Positions 42,201 to 54,771 of a stretch of DNA of 64,000 nt are shown in pieces (the stretch's first letter is position 1; each line of letters opens with the position of its first letter). Source of the stretch: Perca fluviatilis (taxonomy: Eukaryota; Chordata; Actinopteri; Perciformes; Percidae); contig NC_053115.1 of NCBI RefSeq assembly GCF_010015445.1, forward strand, positions 14,756,524-14,820,523. The letters run 5' to 3'. The position numbers were made by a program, and so were the translations under genes. The notes under the pieces were generated by a model that was not told the origin of the DNA, did not search any database, and saw only the letters and a list, made by a program, of their open reading frames with translations.

Positions 42201-45200
42201 TAGGAGGAGGGAGGAAGCGATTTGCGTAAATGGACAAATAGGCTAATAAATGATAGTGAAGTGGATGCTGATTGTTGATCTGATGGTAGATTTTAGGCCT
42301 CATCTGCATGTTTTACACTGACATAGAAAAAAAGGGACTTATCCTCACTCAATAGGCCATTGTTGAGGTCATGGGAAATAACTTAAAAGTTTCCTCTGCT
42401 CCTCGCCCTGCATTTGCCAGCAGTGCTCCGATAGCAATGCGTCCATGTACAGCTCCCTAGGGATGATGTCATATGGTCAGTATTCAGTTATGATAACAAT
42501 GGTAAAGGCCAGGTCTTTACTTCGGGGTTTTCACTTTGAACCAACATGCAGTTTTTTAACAAAGATATGCTATATAGTTTTAGATTGGTTTGGAAAACTT
42601 CCATGAAGTGAAAAGAGAAGCAGTGCCAACCCAAAAGCAAAATGTGATGGCATGTAAAAAAGCCTGAAGGAGAAGAAACCGAAAGCTTTTATGGCAAATA
42701 AGCCTGCAGCACTCAAATGGGCATGTTGATGTCACCATGAATGATTTTCCTACCATAAAATCTGTAACGCTACGAGGTGGACTATCCACTTGAAATGTCT
42801 CAACAACTACTGGATGGATTGCCATGACATTTTATAGAGACATTCATGGTCTGCAGAGAATAAGAGTCCCTCTGACTTTGGTGATCCCCTACACCGGTAG
42901 CAGCACCAGCATAACATTTTTTCCAATACTTTAGTTTATAGCTAAATACCTGCAAAACGAATGCTATTCCCATAAGCCTCAGCTGTACTTTGTGCTTAAT
43001 GCTAATTAGCATGCTAACATGCAAAACTAAGATGGCGAACAAACATTATACCTGCTAATCATCAGCGTGGTAGCGTTGTCATTGTGAGCACTTTGCCATG
43101 CTAGTAGGGGTGTCCACGAATAAGAATTTACAAAGTCGAATCGGAATTGTCAATACTTGCCTATCGTCGACTAGCCGTATGTCCTTTTTTTCAACCGTCC
43201 TTTGTTCCACCAAAACAAGTTCCTTCCCGAGGCTATTTTTCACTTTGTACTTTTCACATTTTTATTTACAATGACGTAAATAAAAATGTGAAAAGTACAA
43301 AGTCAAAAACTTGTATGTTGATATTTATATCATACTAATTAACTTGATGGGAGAAAATGGGTAGTTCTATGTAAAATCAGACATTGAGCACCCACATATA
43401 GCCAAAATGGCATGATCCTCGTTTCATACTGCCTCTGCGAAGATTTGACTGTGAGATTGGCAGTCGAATCAGGCTCCTTTGATCAAAGCATCGAATATTC
43501 GACTATTCGGGGTCACCCCTAAATGCTAGCATTAGCATTTAGCTTAAAACATAGGTTCAGCTTAGCAGAGCAGGTAGCATGGCTGTGTCTTGTTGATTGA
43601 AATTAAAATTAGTCTTAGCTGTATGAACAGGATTACGTTGCTTGCTCGTTATTTGATATATCAGTATGACAAAATCCACCAAATGAAAAGTTCTGATTAA
43701 AAGAAAAAGACTATCTAGCTATGTACTTCACCCTTACCTTATCTTCCTCTGCCTTATCTTTCTCTGCTTATGCACAATATAAACGCCTCCCACACATGGT
43801 ATGTAATGAGTAGATTACTCATTGCTCTGGTTGTTAAAACGGCTTCTTGTGAATTCAAGTTCGACATCCTAAGATGTGTCAGAGCAAGAATGAAATTAAT
43901 CATATTATTTAGAAGAAACTGCGTTTTTACGCTCACAATTTTGAAAATGTGTTTGTTTGCAGATAAAAAATAAGGGAAAATTTGATTATATTACTGTTTG
44001 AAGACTTTCCAAAGATAATCCGTTTCTGGTTTTGGAGTCTCTATAAAGCTGCATTTTAACTGCAGTGATACTTCCTCTCTTGTTTCTGGGTGATTATTGA
44101 ACCTGTGGTGTTTGCAGGTGACCATTATCGATACAGGAGTGAGGGGAATGATTGCCGTTGGTTTGGTACCTCAGCTCTACAAGCTGGACCATCAGCCCGG
44201 CTGGCTCCCACACTCTGTGGCTTTTCATGCTGATGATGGCAAGTATGTGACAATGACGATTTTCTTTACATACATTGTACACTCTCTTAATGATACATGG
44301 AGATGCAGCAGAATAATGTACTTCTGACACAACATAATGTTATACTGTACATTCACAAGCTCACAGAACATGTTCTTAAAGGTTAGGTTCACAATTGTTT
44401 TCCTGTCTGTCTTATAACAATGTCTTAACAATAGCCAGGTGCCCATATGAATGTTGAAACAGGTGTTGCTGGCTGTAATCATTCCTCCTGTCCATACTGG
44501 CCATTAAGAGATTATATTACTCATACCTCTTTCGCACCACCTACCAGGCTTGGGCTGTCTGATCAGCGTTCAGCCCTCCTCAAACCTTTCAAACCAAGCC
44601 AGTCTACATGGGTATCCCTGATCATGACAATTCAGAGATCACCTGGGTCACCCCGGGAGCAATGCATAACAATTACCTTAAGTGCTAGAAATGGGCGGGG
44701 CTTTCATGTCATATTCAGTGAACAGCTAATAGTGCGTTCCATTTGTACTCGGAACTCAGGTTTTCCGAGGTCAAAGTCGTAAGCACGCCCCGTGACCTCG
44801 GATTTCCAAGCTCGGAACTCGAGCAACCACAGAGTACCCCGAGCTAAAAATCCAAGTGGCTGCTCGGTGCATCAACAGTTGTGAAAGCTGTAGTAACAAA
44901 CAGTTATAAGCACTTCTGTGTTATTTGTGTCTCACTAAATCAGTCGTACGCACAGTGCTGTCCATCTTCTGTCTGTTGACATGTTGTTACACTGTTTGTA
45001 TGCACAAAAACCAGCGTAATGCGTTGTTGCTAGCAATGGCTAACCTGGCTAGATCTAATGAAAACAATGAAAATCCGACTTGTAAATGGAAGGCATTCAA
45101 CTCGGGTGTGACGTCATTCCCAGCTTCGGCTTCCGAGTTCCGCACGAGTTCCGCACTATAACATCACATACTCCAGTCCATCTGTATACCAGCAGAACTA

Positions 45201-48200
45201 ATGTTTTGTAGCTACTTGAATCTGTCGTTGCACAGTAGGGAGAGATAAATAAAGCTTATTTTATGATTGTTTTGCAGTGATTAAAAAGCACAAATAAATG
45301 ACCATCAAACACTTCTCAGATGTACAGTGGTTTCTCCTCCTCTGCGTATTTATTGCAGCAGCTGGACAAGGAAGTAGGTTACTCTTGTATCGACTATTTT
45401 AAGACGAGGGGAGAACGTTTCTCTTTGTTTGATTTCATTAAAAGTAAAGTTGGGCTTTGCTGTTGGCTTCACAGCTCATTTTTTTTTTTTAAAGTCAGAG
45501 AAAAACAGCGAGAGATTCGCGCTACCCAGCAGCCGCTCTGAACTGCAGTCTGTAGACGTCTCGAGCAAGAGAGAGGGAGTAAGAGCGGCAGTGCCGAGAG
45601 GATTAAACAAAACTTGATTTCATACGTTTTTACAGGCAGTTTCGCCTGGAAAACTTGCAAAAGGTAGACTAGTGAACATCCGGGCACCAACTGCCAGCGG
45701 ACTGTTCAGAAATGAATTGAACCGCTCCGCTCTGCTGCTGTTGAAGCTGCCTGTGAACATCCTAGATTTATACAGTCTATTGTGAAAACCCAGCGTAAAG
45801 CACAGTGAGACAAAATGTATGTTGTTGTTGTCTTTTAAAGTGTGCAGCGAACATAGGTGGCAACCTGTGACGACTGCCCCACTGTCATTTCCAACCAGTC
45901 ACGTAATTTGTCCTGCCCCGGCTGTTAGCGACCCAGGTCAGGAATTGCAGTAGTCTAGCCAGGATGATATAAAAGCGTGAATGATCATCTCTAGCTGAAA
46001 TTTGTAATACAACATACCTGAGTAGCCATTCAACCTCCCCAACTTGTCTTTCCACAGGCTGTATAATGGCAACACTGTAGGACAGCAGTTTGGCCCAAAA
46101 TGCTGCAGAGGTGACAGAATCGGCTGTGGAGTATCTCTGGACTCTGATGATAGACAGCTAACGGTGTTTTTTACCAAAAATGGCAAAGAGGTAAGTGCTT
46201 TGTTACCATCATATTACTTCACCTTAGACAGAATTTATTCACTGTTACAATTTTATTTGTGAATGTATACAGAGTTCCCAGCTACCTTTCCCTAAACAAT
46301 ACGGTATCTGAATGTGTGCCAAGGTCGGCAGTGTGGAAATCCCAGCATCTCCTGATGCTCTCTACCCGGCCGTGGGAATGCACTCTTTGGGGGAAGAAGT
46401 GCAGCTGGATCTGAACGCTGAATGTGGGATGGAGGAGGATGATGGACAGATGATTGTGGATAGTCATGAAGAGGACTGGGGCCGTCTCCATGACGTCAAA
46501 GTGACCGGCATGGTAAGTCCTGTTGCTGAGAGATAGACAAAAGGAAAAATGTATTCAAAAATGGGCTTTTTTTTTTTTCAAGTTCTTTTGTATTCAGGTC
46601 TGCCAGTCAGGGACATTAAATATACAGTAAACAAAAAATGTGACCGGTTGTTTCCCTTGAAAGGTTCATGCTGTGTAATGATTGGTTGGGAGGATGAAGC
46701 GGAACGAGACTCTTCGTACACCAGATTATTGATCTGGAATACATCAGAAAGCTTTAATTAAGGATGGCTGCTAACTGATGTTTGAACCTTGACTCCTCAA
46801 CCACATTTTAAAGTTGACATTAGCTAGTTTTCCTTACCTAGGTAGTGCGCATGTGCGACTCCCAACAAAGATGGAACAGAAGTGAGATGCCTCACTCGTT
46901 AGCTGAAACAGAGAGCTCAACACACAGGGTGAAAAGAGGAGCTGCAGCAATGTGCAGTACAACAAAAATATGGTGTTTTTTGAAAAATTAAACCATGTAA
47001 ACCTATTCTGGTGCAACCTCTAAATACAATTATGAACCTGAAAATGAGCATAATATGAGCACTTTAAAAAAAAAAGTTGTATAAAGCATTTTGAGGCTCC
47101 AGAGAGAGCTGTGTAAAGTCTGATGAATTTGAAAATCTGGAAGTGAGGAGTTAGAAAGAAGCGAGTTTACCAGATCTCTGTAGCTCGCTACTCATCTCTG
47201 CTTGAGGCTACATTAGCTGCATAACGCACCCAAATCGCCAACCTGACTGTCAGCAGTTAGAGTTGCATTGTGGCTAATGTAGGTGCCAGGTTTTGACAAA
47301 GAAGAACAATGTGTAGAAAAGAACTGCTCTGATTCTGCTTCATCGATTTAGATTTTTTTTTAAATATCACCATGGTTGTGAGACAATATTAAATCGGTGG
47401 AGTACATTTAACAAAGAGTTTGTGGAGAACTCGAACCCTAGCAGTGTATACTCTGGCCAACATGTCCAAGACCGGACACGTACAGACACTTATTAAGTCT
47501 GCCTCCGTCTTCTCTGATGGTTTTATTCAGAATTGTTGGAAGTGAATAACTGCAACGGGAATTGATCAAAAAGTTAAATACGAAATCTGTCCACAAACAC
47601 TATCAGTAAGCCTATTTGGAACTGGTGGATCCAGGTCAAATCCAAATCAGGGTGCAAATGCAAATGTTTAGATTGCAAGTCTTAACCAAATCTCATAAAT
47701 ATACAACTATAGACATAAATATTTGCTTTTTCCTAAATACCTGATAAGAAAAGACCAATATTTTCTTTAAAGCACTGCTTGACCTCTCTCTCTCTTTGTT
47801 TGGGACTCCACCCCTCCCTGTGACGGTAGGACTGCAGTGTTTGTGTCTGACTCAGGCGTTGATGCAAAACCTCAATAGAAAGGGGATGGGAAGGGATCGC
47901 AGCTGAATAGCCCTTAGGCAGTACCTGTATGCCACCCACACATTTAATTATCCTTAATTTCTACAAATTTGGCCCTGTCCTGTATGAACGCAGGGCTCCC
48001 AAACCGCTGTCTGATCTCCCTGCATCATCAATCACACGCTCCAAAAAATAAAACATGTTATTAACAAAGCAAGAGTGGTGCTTTTCTGTGGAATTTCAAG
48101 GCTTTTTATGTGATATTTAAGTTTTTAAATTACAGGATTTGCACTTTAGCCACGCTTCCATCAAACACTTTCGGTATAGTACCTTTAGAGCCGTACGTAA

Positions 48201-49606
48201 CCCGCATGGACATGTACCTAAACACTGGATCTGCTCTGATTCTGTTCCACCGTAGACACTACTCTTAAATGTAGGCAGGGTTGTTACTAGATGGTAACAG
48301 CCGTGGACAGCCATGCGCTGAGAAACAAGCTGAAAAACCTTGTTATTGTGACAAAAAAAAAACGGGACGTAACAGAGCGGTTCTATTGGTACCATCCACA
48401 ACTTTTGACAATGGAAGCGCATAAATAACCGAACTGAACTGAACCGGACTGCTTGGTAGAAACATGCTTTATTAGGCATTGTGGTTTCTGGGTTTCTTCA
48501 TCTATTTGCAATTGCTCCGGAGCAACTGTTTACCTCTTGAGGTTGTGCTTATATACTGCCAGAAAGGGAAGAGAAGGAGGAGTATGAGAAAACACAAGTT
48601 CTCTGAAAATGAATCAGCCTGTAAATTCTGATGGATGAGACTTGGAATATATCTTATTTATTTAAAGTAGGTGTATGATTTAAGATTCAAGCAAATAAAC
48701 TAGCGTCACATTATTATTATTATTATTATTATTATTAGTGCTGAAATGACAGTGGTTGGATTTAATGAGATTGCACACGTTTTCAATACTATTGGTCTAT
48801 TTTTAAAATTTCACACAACCTGCTGTTTGTTGATGAAAGAAGAGTGAATTTAACGTTGCTAATTGGCAACCATGTTGGCAACGAGATGTTGGGCCTAGAC
48901 ACTCACAGAGTTCATCTACTGCTCTGATGACATTTGGGAAGGTCACTCTGGAAATGGACTCTGCTTTGTTGGTGTTGATGTCCTCTGCTGCATGCAGTAA
49001 ACAGTTCTCTCTGTTGTGTTGCTGTAGCTTTGCTTTTAGTACCCAAACATTTCGCAGGGATGACAAATCCAAACCCTGCCCCATTTTTCCAGAAGAAAGG
49101 ATTGCATGACGTTATGACCTAGTTTTTCACCTCATCATCCAACGTCCCTAATAGGATAATGTGTGAATAAAACATGCTCTTTCATCTTATTCAACTCCCA
49201 TCTCTATCCAACCTGAGAGGGAGGCAGCAGCCATGTCAGACATGATATGACTAGCAGTGAAATGCAGCGTACAGTCTGGGATGAACCCAGGAGTTTTTTG
49301 GGTTGTTATAATAATTTGAGTAAACTTTCTTTCTTTCTTTTTTTTATTTCAAACAAAAAATAACAACAATAAAATCAAATATAAAAAGACTAAGTGTGTA
49401 GCAACACACCAAAATGATCTATAAAGTGTTACAAACAATATCTTCAATCTGTCCAAAAAAGAGCGGGACTAAGCCGATGCATGCATTTTTCCCACCCCTC
49501 ATTCAACTTTAAATAGTTCCTGTATATATTATACATTTTGTATATGTATATATCATACATTTTATATTATATATTCATAGCTGAGATAGCAAGATAACAA
49601 ATATGC

Positions 49607-49655
<49 letters not shown>

Positions 49656-51191
49656 AAACACCTACCAAACATTTTTTACATTTTGCACCAAACAACCCAT
49701 TACCCCAATCACCCACCCCAGTACAATCAGTATATTAACCCACACTCACAATCACCTCTCTTCCTCCTCATATCCTTTTAATAAAGCGTTTTTATACATA
49801 TATAATTATTTAAACTGTATAATGTTTGTACAATGTTTTAGCACCTGCTCCGGAATGGTTTCCACAAACTCACCCCAGAGATCGTGATGCATAAACTTTT
49901 TAAAGTTGTTCTTATTTTGAGCTTTTTAAAGTTTAGTTCTTCTCTCAGATTATACCCACCCTGCCTTTTCATAAACATTTTTTCAAAATTGCCCAGAGGT
50001 AAATGATTTCTTGCTTTAAGCTATTGTTTTTTTTTACATGCCTAATCATACATTATGTTTAACAGCCTGCTTGACTAAAGCTAGATAGTGTTTCCATTTA
50101 TTTATCTAAATAATAATAAGACTCAAATGATTGTGAGGTTTAAATCTAAAAGCATGTTTATTTAATGAGTTTGCATGGAATAGCAAATACAGAAAGTAAT
50201 TCTTGTCACACGGTTTGAGCTGTTTCAGAAAAAAACAAGTGCTGCATAACACGTTTTAGAGGCCAGTGGCACAGAAGCTACTTTTTGAAGTAGGGCAGGA
50301 CTTCAGCTCTCTATATGAGACAGATACACTACTTAAAGTGATCTGTAACCTTTTGTGAACAGCAGCTACTGTGGCCACAAGTGACAAACATGGGAAGATG
50401 CTATATGCTAAAACATAATGTAACCGTAACACAAGTAAAGAAGGGTCATGAAGTCCCCTAACTGACGCGGTATTGTTTGTTATATACTACTATCTACTTT
50501 AGTTAGCTAACATAAGCTAACATAGATAGACCTAGATAAGGCTGTAGAGCCAAAACCCCTGAGTGTATTGAATTGAGCAAGGGTGTGTTTTATTAGTTAT
50601 GAATTCAACTTTTCATGTCTTTGACTAAAATATATATTATAGACCTATTATCATTTTACAAAGTTGTTGTAGCTAAGGCGTAGTGTATGCAGTAACCACA
50701 GCTTTTAGCCAAAAAAGTGTCTAATTACACATCCAGCAGTACATTAAGCAACATTGGCATTTATTTTGCAGTCATGTTTTTGGCCACCCCATGAATGTAA
50801 ATCCAATATTCCTTCTTCTTTTAGTGTTGTTGTTGTTGAACTCATGAGAGAAATATGTGTCTCTTTACCTGATAGATGCTCCAATATATTTATTACAATT
50901 TTTTTTTTTTTTTGTGGTGTTTGTTTGTGTGTGTGTGTGTGTGTTGTTTTTTTTCTCGGGGGGGGGGGGGGGGGGGGGAGGGGGGGGGGGGGGGGGGGGG
51001 GGGGGGTGGTGGGCCTGGGGGGCTCCCCCGGGGGGGGGGGGAAGGGGGGGGGGGGGGGTTTTTTTTTTTTTTGGGGGGGGGGGCGGGGTGTTGTCACACC
51101 GTGTTACTTACTGCACACTCTGTGGTTATCTGTTGGTAAAGAAATCCCTCCCCCCCACACACACACACACACACCCCCCCACCCCCACTCA

Positions 51192-51234
<43 letters not shown>

Positions 51235-54200
51235 CACACAAAAAAAAAAACACACACACACACACACACCTCGTCATCGCTATCCATCATATGCACCACT
51301 GCTCTCACTGTTTCCAGTCTGAGTGATGGAAAGAGGAAAAGCTAACAACAGAATAAATATTGTCTCATTTTACCCCCACATCTGGTTTTCCATAGAAAGC
51401 AGGTTGATCGGTTTACATGCTAATCTGCCATGTCAACTAGAACACTGCAGTCGAGTATATGAAAGGTTAGGCATGGGATAAGTTGAGAGTATCTGATGTT
51501 TTGTCTTAGATTCTTTCAGTTCCTGCTTTATTTTACTTCCTCTTTTCACACAGTCAGTCACCGTACACAAGATGGGATGAATAGAAAAGAATTAAAGGTA
51601 TGCCAAAGATCCTCAGGCTAAACAATTAAAGGTTGATGTCCTAATTAATTAGGTGGTATTAAATCACAAATGATGACATCAAGAGATGATCCATATTTTG
51701 GAAATAAGTCGGGTCTGAGAGAAGACTTGTTGAATGTTTACACATCAGAATTGCAACCGGCTGCTTTTGGCCTCACATGAAAATCTCATGAACTCGTGTG
51801 CACATCCTGTTTGAATTAAAACAGCAGAATGGTGGCTGGGGGATGCAGCCATCATCGTGGCATTTAAACAGCAGATATGAAATGATTGTGCTCCCCTCGC
51901 TGGGATTCCCAGTTATTGGATGCTAATTGATTGAGCTTCAGTCTTGCTAATCACACTGCTGTTTTGCCAGCTGTGATGGTGCTCTCAGCCTGGGAGGTGG
52001 TGGATCACTGTTGGTGCACTCATCCTTGACATTAAGCTCCCCCTGACTCCTCCACCGGTAGTTACTGTGTGAGGTGTGGGCACGTTGTGCCCTCGGGTCA
52101 GACTGTGTGGAGAATAGAGCTCTGTCATTTCGCTGATTGTTTTCCAGGAATTGTTTTTCTCAACGTGGCTGCGGTTTTGGTGTAGCATTTTAAATACATC
52201 AAACGGTCATTCCTGAGGTTTTGTTCCATCCTCCGTCATCTCCTGCAAGACGCACCAGTCTGCTGATGGGAAGCATTACCTCTCGCTACAGATGTCAAAA
52301 CAAAGGTGTCTCTCAGTCTCTGGGTAATACATGCTTAACTGTTACTAGTCGCTCAGTGGCTGCTTGTATTGGATGAAGAAGCAATTGTTTATGGTGCATT
52401 CCTTTCCCTTTTGTCGCTTCGGGGTAAAGTCCCATCGTCTCTGTTTTCTACACACCTCATCTCTTTAATTCTGTGGTTTTCCTTCACTCTTATCTACTTT
52501 TCTCACCTGTTGCTGTACCCATGATCACGTTAGTGCTCTGCTTACAGGGGCTTATATGGTTACTTAGACTTTACACTTCCCAATCTGTTTTTATTACAGT
52601 AAAATCCAACTCAAAGTCGCGTAGTCTGCAGGTGAATCAGCTGATCAGTGTTGCATTGCTTGGTTAAAGATTATGTTGGTTTGTTGTTTGTCCCACGAAC
52701 CATTTTGGAGAAACAACACTTTAGGATGCCCAACGCTACATACAAAATGCATGTAGTTCTATTTGAAAAAGCAAATACTTATAAATCAGGAGATTAGGTT
52801 GTGGGTTTTACATGTCACTTGGAAATTATATATATCCACTTGCTGGCCAATTAGGAATAAACATGTACAGTGAGCTGACTTTTTAACTACTGCTCCAAAT
52901 CATCCAGAGACCCTGCTAACATTTGGTATGGAGTTTGCACAATAAACACAGACACAGTTGTATTTTTAAAGATACCTGGCCTCTGAACAAATTCCAGTTA
53001 CAAATCACTTTTATTACTCTCAATTAACTGTATTATTTTAGTGATCATAGATGATGTGATTTTGTATGCAGATTGTCAAGTCTGTATGGTGTGCAAGCCC
53101 AAATTTAATTAGGCTAAACACGCAATAAATACGTCTACTCGTCTTTGTTGAGATATCCCAATTAAAACATAAATTAGATCAATCCTATATACAGGTGTGT
53201 GAGACAACAACACCTGGTTTGGCGTTATCTCAGAGCTTTCATGTCGTTTCTGCAGCTATCTGAGGTCATCCATCAGCTTGGATTCCTAAATGTCAGTCTA
53301 AACACTGACATTTCTGGATGCCAAAGGCTACACACAATGGCAAATTTTTTGCTTTTGTGGTGAATTTTGAGTCAGTCTGCCCCATTCAAGACAGAAAACG
53401 AGAGGGAGAGAAGAAGAGAAATTTCCCCAAAATGTCCATCAATAAATAAAAAATGAAAAAGAAATGGATGGAGACATTGTTCAGATTAGCTGATGTGCTA
53501 AAAAGTCACTTTTGCTTTTGTCTCACAGGACTACCCCAAAAACAGACATCCGGGTTGGAGCAGAGGGTCTATAGCCTATCATGCAGGTGAGTGTTGGCTG
53601 ATCGTGATGGTGCGTGATGATCTGTCGGTGTTTTCTCTGCATTTAAATGAAATCCATATTACACTACCACTGTGTACACATTCGTTGTGTCGCTAGCAAT
53701 CAAATTGGTAATGGCACCAAATTGTCACTCGTGTTTTTTGGCAACGGCAGAAAGTACAGATGTGTTAGTATTATTTTTGCTAGCCATGTCAGTAATAATT
53801 AAATATTTAAAAGGTTCTTTATGATTTCCATGTAGCTTTCTTTGGCTTCCACCAGCCAGAACAGTGCATTGCTGAAACTAGTTCCCAATAAACTTTACGA
53901 GCATTATTGTTCCAACTTAATATTTGATGCATGTTCTTCCCTGTGTCTACGTGGGTTTCCTCTGGTTGCTCTGGTTTCCTCCCACAGTCCAAATCATGCA
54001 ACCCTAAATTACCTGTTGGAGTGAGTGCAATTAGTTTGTGTGCCTGTACAATATGTGTCGGCTAAGAAGGACCAGTCGGTTGCTCAACCAAACAAAAATA
54101 TGTGTGTACATGTTAGCAATGGCAGATGTTGTCTTGCGTCTTGATTGTATCACACTCTCTCATGCATGTGACATGAAGCACTAATAAGCGTCCCTGTTGT

Positions 54201-54771
54201 TCTTTGTAGATGATGGAAAGTTGTTCCAGGGCAGTGGGGTCGGGGACGCGTTTGGACCGCGCTGCTTTGAAGGAGACATTATGGGCTGCGGGATCATGTT
54301 TCCACGTGACTACAGCCTCGACGGTGGAGGTGAACATGTTTATATTGTCTCCAGAGCACTGTGCATCATCGTGTATAATCTCTGATCGCCTCTCGTTCTA
54401 TTCCTGTTCAGATGACGTAGACGACTGGGACCTCGATGCGATTCCCAAACCCAGTGAGGTTCAGAATGAATTGTATGCGAGCAATGAAGATGAGGAGGAT
54501 GAGGGAGAAGATTTGGAGGGGAGGAAGGTCACGGTGAGATGCTGTCAAAATTTGGGAATATTAAAACCGTGGACTCTTAAACCTTCGGTGCAAAATATTC
54601 ACATTATCTCCTTGCTTCCCCCTTGTGTTCGAACAGGTGTTCTTTACAAGAAATGGAAAGGTGGTGGGCCGGAGGGAAGTGGCCTTACCTGTAGGAGGCT
54701 TGTATCCCACGATTGGCATGATGAGCACTGGGGAGAAGGTCAGAGTGGACCTGCACCCCCTCAGTGGCTGA
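39212..54771 (+). CDS. spryd3: SPRY domain-containing protein 3
   Basis: Exons seen: 39212-39339, 39529-39604, 44118-44242, 46058-46190, 46324-46512, then 53529-53586, 54210-54329, 54412-54533, 54637-54771. The first reads MDDINIHYRFLNWRRRIREI, a near match to human SPRYD3. The first SPRY domain follows: YHGNSDEVGCFVA, HQPGWLPHSVAFHADDGK, GDRIGCGV, FFTKNGKE, LYPAVGMHSLGEEV. The second has DYPKNRHPGWSRGSIAYHA, DAFGPRCFEGDIMGCGIMFP, an acidic linker, then VFFTRNGKVVGR and the end VRVDLHPLSG. Phases agree, but about 50 codons expected between 46512 and 53529 (the start of SPRY 2, around SHYFEVEI in human) were not found. SPRY domains bind proteins; the specific role of SPRYD3 is poorly known. 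Confidence 0.93.
39930..40110 (-). repeat. Dispersed fish repeat, probably a retroelement 3' end
   Basis: Contains CAGGTTTATTTGTCAGGGAC and AATGCACACTAATAATACAT, phrases typical of an abundant fish repeat, preceded by a TTTA simple repeat (39933-39948). Orientation is inferred from the T-rich left end. Confidence 0.5.
40231..40266. repeat. Perfect 16-bp inverted repeat with CAAA loop
   Basis: Arms 40231-40246 and 40251-40266 are exact reverse complements around the loop CAAA. It lies in a spryd3 intron. Confidence 0.9.
42760..43100. repeat. Dispersed fish repeat
   Basis: Contains CAACAACTACTGGATGGATT, GACATTCATGGTCTGCAGAG and GCTAATTAGCATGCTAACAT, recognisable pieces of an abundant fish interspersed repeat. 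Class unknown; right border abuts the hAT MITE at 43105. Confidence 0.6.
43105..43521. mobile_element. hAT-like MITE with an internal palindrome
   Basis: Begins TAGGGGTGTCC, ends GGTCACCCCTA, and is flanked by near-identical 8-bp sequences CATGCTAG (43097-43104) and AATGCTAG (43522-43529). Contains GAATCGGAATT- and TCGAATATTCG-type words typical of such elements. A perfect 28-bp inverted repeat lies inside (43242-43269 with 43276-43303). Confidence 0.8.
44725..45170. repeat. Probable MITE with GTGCGTTCCATTTGTACTCG end
   Basis: The left end carries GTTCCATTTGTACTCGGAAC; the right end has CTTCCGAGTTCCGCACGAGT. Repeated CTCGGAACTC words in between suggest a diverged inverted-repeat element. Family and target duplication not determined. 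Confidence 0.4.
45935..46022 (-). mobile_element. Short LINE fragment just upstream of a spryd3 exon
   Basis: The minus strand encodes FQLEMIIHAFISSWLDYCNS, the same RT region as in the relic at 22385-23050. It ends about 35 bases before the acceptor of the exon at 46058. Confidence 0.65.
46815..47070. repeat. Dispersed fish repeat
   Basis: Contains AACCTATTCTGGTGCAACCT and CTGAAAATGAGCATAATATG, typical of a frequent fish repeat, ending in an A-run at about 47065. Class not assigned. Confidence 0.55.
49609..49650. repeat. TA microsatellite
   Basis: About 20 TA units within an AT-rich, probably retroelement-derived block (about 49310-49990). Confidence 0.9.
50899..51270. repeat. Homopolymer-dominated block: T-run, TG, poly-G, T-run, poly-G, then CA repeats
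   Basis: The tract runs T-rich, then TG, then over 100 bases that are almost entirely G with a few C, T and A (50958-51083), then C-rich and CA repeats to about 51270. Mixed runs of this kind are rare in vertebrate genomes and look like an error-prone consensus. The long proline or glycine frames across it are artefacts of composition. Confidence 0.85.

Larger units (their letters stand above)
39605..44117. other. Long spryd3 intron with repeats
   Basis: No coding exon. It contains a retroelement-like repeat near 39930-40110, a perfect hairpin at 40231-40266, a dispersed repeat at about 42760-43100 and a hAT MITE at 43105-43521. Short frames here (for example 41981-42229) have no recognisable homology. 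Confidence 0.6.
46513..53528. other. spryd3 interval where exons are missing, rich in repeats
   Basis: Seven kilobases with no exon I can recognise, although about 50 codons of SPRYD3 should map here. It contains a dispersed repeat (about 46815-47070), an ATT repeat (48711-48737), a TA repeat (49609-49650), a probable retroelement tail (about 49310-49990) and the homopolymer block at 50899-51270. Confidence 0.6.

Noticed and set aside
50744..51345. Glycine-rich or proline-rich proteins of up to 190 residues
   Set aside because: They are translations of homopolymer and CA runs, without conserved domains or splice context.
51421..51470. Missing spryd3 exon around GTCGAGTATATGAAAGG
   Set aside because: Only three or four residues resemble the expected LEY motif, the phase is wrong and no SPRY sequence follows.
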